A DNA stretch of 16,015 nt, from NCBI GenBank assembly GCA_947624075.1, contig CANQIM010000013.1, positions 1-16,015 of the forward strand, given 5' to 3'. The position numbers were made by a program, and so were the translations under genes. Of the stretch, positions 13,946 to 16,015 are shown in pieces. The DNA is from an uncultured Bacilli bacterium. Its GTDB lineage: Bacteria; Bacillota_I; Bacilli_A; RF39; UBA660. Positions within the stretch are counted from its first letter, which is position 1, and the number at the start of each line of letters is the position of its first letter. Below the pieces are notes generated by a model that saw only the letters and a program-made list of their open reading frames with translations, searched no databases and was not told the DNA's origin.

Positions 13946-13974
13946 AGTATAACATATTTTTTTCATGAAAAAAA
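13946..13974 (-). promoter_or_regulatory. Promoter of the pyrophosphatase-popT-uppP operon
   Basis: On the minus strand there is an extended -10, TGT before TATACT (13946-13951). The -35 position 17 bases away (13969-13974) is only a T-run, which is the tail of the preceding terminator, so recognition would depend on the extended -10. Confidence 0.5.
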
Positions 13975-13991
13975 GAGTTTGTGAACTCTTT
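13967..13991 (-). terminator. Terminator of the HD-domain gene
   Basis: Perfect 8-base arms, AAAGAGTT and AACTCTTT (13972-13979 and 13984-13991), have a 4-base loop. On the minus strand the arm runs into seven Ts. The gene's TAA stop (13990-13992) lies in the stem. Confidence 0.85.
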
Positions 13992-14490
13992 AACGATATC
14001 TTACAAAATTTACAAAAATTAAAAGTAAAAATGTCATAGCTGCTTGTATTTGTGATTTTGTTACTTTTGATCTTTCATATACAGCTGATATATCATCAAT
14101 AAAGTCAACAATCCAACTTTCTAGATAAAGTGGTGGTATAAGGCCAACAGGAAACATATGCTTACTAATAATATCTTCTTGTTTAGCTGTCAAAGAAAAA
14201 TATTTTTTAGCATTAGCTAAAGCTATCTTTGGATGACTTCCCCATTGTTTCAAAGTATTTTCCTCATCTACTTCATCAAAGAAAAAATCATGAAGTAAAG
14301 CTGCCTCTGTAACTTCCTTATAATCTAAATGAAGAGCCTTAGTAACTTTATATGAATAATAAGCAACTCTCATACAATGATTATATCTTGTAATCCCATG
14401 ATGCTCTATTTTTTTAAGCTTTTGAAATTCTTCATTATTTATGATTGGCTGTATAATTTTAAAAAACTCTATATTATTATTTTTGCTCAT
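13990..14490 (-). CDS. HD-domain phosphohydrolase-like protein
   Basis: A 166-residue single-domain HD-superfamily protein, probably a cytosolic metal-dependent phosphohydrolase of unknown substrate. The metal ligands expected for the fold are present: H38 (TRYNHCMRVA), H67-D68 (ALLHDFFFDE), H86 (WGSHPKIA), H111 (SKHMFP) and D129/D132/D133 near VDFIDDIS. GITRYNH at the start and the HMFPVGLIPP stretch resemble a group of small clostridial HD proteins without a named function. The last 17 residues (AMTFLLLIFVNFVRYR) are strongly hydrophobic and may pack on or anchor to the membrane. GAGGAA (14499-14504) stands eight bases before the ATG. The gene has its own promoter and terminator, so it is separate from both neighbours, although no terminator after dnaB excludes readthrough. 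Confidence 0.85.
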   Translation of the reverse strand: MSKNNNIEFFKIIQPIINNEEFQKLKKIEHHGITRYNHCMRVAYYSYKVTKALHLDYKEVTEAALLHDFFFDEVDEENTLKQWGSHPKIALANAKKYFSLTAKQEDIISKHMFPVGLIPPLYLESWIVDFIDDISAVYERSKVTKSQIQAAMTFLLLIFVNFVRYR

Positions 14491-14537
14491 ACAAATCGTT
14501 CCTCACGTAATTATTTTATGTCTTTCTCTACCCATTT

Positions 14538-14567
14538 ATAATATCATATTCTTAAAAACATATACAA
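14538..14567 (-). promoter_or_regulatory. Promoter of the HD-domain gene
   Basis: On the minus strand, TTGTAT (14562-14567) and TATTAT (14538-14543) are 18 bases apart, with an extended -10 TGA before TATTAT. It lies in the 122-base gap after dnaB. Confidence 0.65.
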
Positions 14568-14612
14568 ATCATAATAGATAACTTATTTCTTATTGACGTT
14601 TTTTTGACATTT

Positions 14613-15908
14613 TTAAACCAATTCTTTTAAAATATCTTCCATTTCTTTTTCGTCTTCTACAGTCATTTCTTTAACATCATGATTTTTATCAAACCAAAGA
14701 GGTAAAGACTCCTTTTTATCTTTGGTTTGTTTTTCAGTATTAGGTTTAACAATCTTTTTTAATTTATTATGTTCTTTTTCTGTAATACGCATTGCTTCTT
14801 CAACTGTTTCAATATTTAGTCTTTTCCATTGTCCAGCAATCGTTTCTACATAGCTTTTCTTTAATTGTTCATTATTTATTTTTAAAACATAAGCAATTAA
14901 AACATTAACAACACCAGGATTTAGTTTTTGATCAACTAATAAATTTTCAATTAACCTTTTATCGCGATCAGTTGGTTCTGCTCCTTTATATTTTGCTTTT
15001 AAAAATTGATAAGGATTTAAATTTTCAAAAGCGTAAACCATTTTAGCCCACTTAGAGTTATCGCCCTTAGGTTTTTTCAAATATTCTGGTTGTTTATTGT
15101 ATATAAGTGTTGGCAAATTACCATTATTTTCAAATTGATAATATTCACGACAACTCTTTCGTAAAAGAACTTTATCAATTAACCCCTTTTCGTTAATAGC
15201 GTTTCTAACTAAGCCTTGCATATCTAAAGTATTAAGATTATATGTAAAACTCAAGGCATTAATTAATTCTTTTGTTTCTTTATTAAAACACCTATCACTA
15301 ATTTGAGATGACGGAATACTAGAAATTAGTAAATTAAAGTCAATTCCTTTATTAATTAGAATATTATTAGAGTCTCTCTTAGTTACTTCATTTATTTCTA
15401 GAATAGTTCCTTTTATGGCTGTAAATACATCATCAAAATTAGAAGTTATATCTTCATAATCCTTTAAATTTATACGAGGAATTTTATAATAATTTAATAT
15501 ACGTTCATATTCTTTTTTTCCTAAGTTATTATATAAAACAATATTTAAGATTGGATGATTAAAAAACTCATTAGGCGTAAGTGGTGAATATATCAAGTAA
15601 ACATAATGATTTATACTATCTTTTTTAAAGTAAGTTTTTATTAAACCTACAGCTTCTAATTTTTCTCTAGCTATAACTATATCTTCTAGTTTCAACTGCA
15701 TAGTAGCCATTAAATGATGATGTGTTAAGTCTTCACTCATAAGCTCTAATTTATCTAAATCATCAAGCAATGTAAAGTATAAGGAAGTTGCGGTAAAACC
15801 AATAATAGGTTGATATAACATAGTAATTATTTTTCTATCTTTGTCACTTAAAACAGTTTTGTTCAAAACAATGTAAGTATCAGCTGGTAAAATAGTTAAG
15901 TTACGCAT
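14613..15908 (-). CDS. dnaB: Replication initiation/helicase loader DnaB (Gram-positive type)
   Basis: A 431-residue homologue of Bacillus DnaB, the membrane-associated protein that with DnaD and DnaI loads the replicative helicase at oriC and at restart sites. It is not the DnaB helicase of E. coli: no Walker motif is present. The N-terminal winged-helix DDBH1 region has VLSDKDRKIITMLYQPIIG (19-37) and SLYFTLLDDL (42-51). The C-terminal DDBH2 (DnaD/DnaB) domain (about 295-375) ends in YVETIAGQWKRLNIETVEEAM (353-373), a strong family hallmark. A charged linker and acidic tail follow. ATG 15908 is chosen because GGAGG (15917-15921) is eight bases upstream; in-frame TTG codons further up overlap this site and the promoter. 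In Bacillus dnaI follows dnaB, but here an HD-domain gene follows. Confidence 0.93.
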   Translation of the reverse strand: MRNLTILPADTYIVLNKTVLSDKDRKIITMLYQPIIGFTATSLYFTLLDDLDKLELMSEDLTHHHLMATMQLKLEDIVIAREKLEAVGLIKTYFKKDSINHYVYLIYSPLTPNEFFNHPILNIVLYNNLGKKEYERILNYYKIPRINLKDYEDITSNFDDVFTAIKGTILEINEVTKRDSNNILINKGIDFNLLISSIPSSQISDRCFNKETKELINALSFTYNLNTLDMQGLVRNAINEKGLIDKVLLRKSCREYYQFENNGNLPTLIYNKQPEYLKKPKGDNSKWAKMVYAFENLNPYQFLKAKYKGAEPTDRDKRLIENLLVDQKLNPGVVNVLIAYVLKINNEQLKKSYVETIAGQWKRLNIETVEEAMRITEKEHNKLKKIVKPNTEKQTKDKKESLPLWFDKNHDVKEMTVEDEKEMEDILKELV

Positions 15909-15916
15909 TATATCAC

Positions 15917-15921
15917 CCTCC
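15917..15921 (-). promoter_or_regulatory. Ribosome binding site that sets the dnaB start
   Basis: GGAGG (within GGAGGGTGAT) on the minus strand, eight bases before ATG 15906-15908. It excludes the longer in-frame TTG start at 15929. Confidence 0.7.
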
Positions 15922-15927
15922 AATACC

Positions 15928-15956
15928 AAAATAACACTTTAAGAATAAACTGTCAA
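15928..15956 (-). promoter_or_regulatory. Promoter of dnaB
   Basis: On the minus strand, a perfect TTGACA (15951-15956) and TATTTT (15928-15933) are 17 bases apart, with an extended -10 TGT. The leader would be only about 14 bases long. Expression of dnaB is therefore independent of whatever gene lies beyond the window edge. Confidence 0.75.
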
Positions 15957-16015
15957 ATATTTGATTTTAAAATTATTTTGTCCTACGCCACATGTAGACG
16001 GTGATGTAGGGATCT

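Noticed and set aside
13923..13955. Longer pyrophosphatase starting at ATG 13955
   Set aside because: It would overlap the -10 promoter, has no ribosome binding site, and the family starts close to the KTYIFGHKKPD segment.

Overview
The window is about 16 kb of strongly AT-rich DNA with tightly packed genes, many short leaders matching TTGACA/TATAAT, GGAGG-type ribosome binding sites and some TTG starts. TGG encodes Trp and TGA acts as a stop (end of the phosphomannomutase gene), so the standard code is used and this is not a UGA-recoding mycoplasma. The Gram-positive helicase loader DnaB, HelD, a CBS-domain family II pyrophosphatase, UppP and a DUF368 (PopT) protein point to a low-GC Bacillota or wall-bearing relative of the Mollicutes, perhaps a gut lineage such as RF39 or an erysipelotrich. 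That placement is inference.

Layout. (1) 1-561: a leftward, edge-truncated gene for an exported protein carrying a phage tail-collar/baseplate-type domain. It is divergent from a 72-residue XRE repressor gene, with three matching palindromic operators between them, one of them inside the promoter spacer. (2) 850-2896: a rightward OmpR-type response regulator and its overlapping sensor kinase gene, ended by a strong hairpin shared with the converging leftward genes. (3) 2920-7262 (leftward): an unknown 163-residue protein, a HelD-like helicase gene with its own promoter and leader palindrome, and an unknown three-gene operon in which two paralogous small proteins flank a 244-residue protein. 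(4) 7311-8684 (leftward): a phosphomannomutase/phosphoglucomutase. (5) 8685-9009: a gene-free stretch holding a leftward terminator and a possible coding remnant. (6) 9010-13922 (leftward): a five-gene operon for a CBS/DRTGG pyrophosphatase, PopT (undecaprenyl phosphate flippase), UppP (undecaprenyl diphosphate phosphatase), a ZIP metal transporter and a CmpB/DUF1113 membrane protein. (7) 13990-14490: an HD-domain protein. (8) 14613-15908: the helicase loader DnaB with its own promoter.

Functional reading. The five-gene operon combines outward-face dephosphorylation of C55-PP (UppP) with inward return of C55-P (PopT). It adds cytosolic PPi removal and a divalent-metal importer, so it looks like a lipid-carrier recycling unit. 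The nearby phosphomannomutase could feed sugar nucleotides to wall or surface glycans. The most novel parts are the exported tail-collar gene with its three-operator switch and the paralogue-flanked unknown operon. I saw no tRNA, rRNA, CRISPR array, intact insertion sequence or riboswitch.
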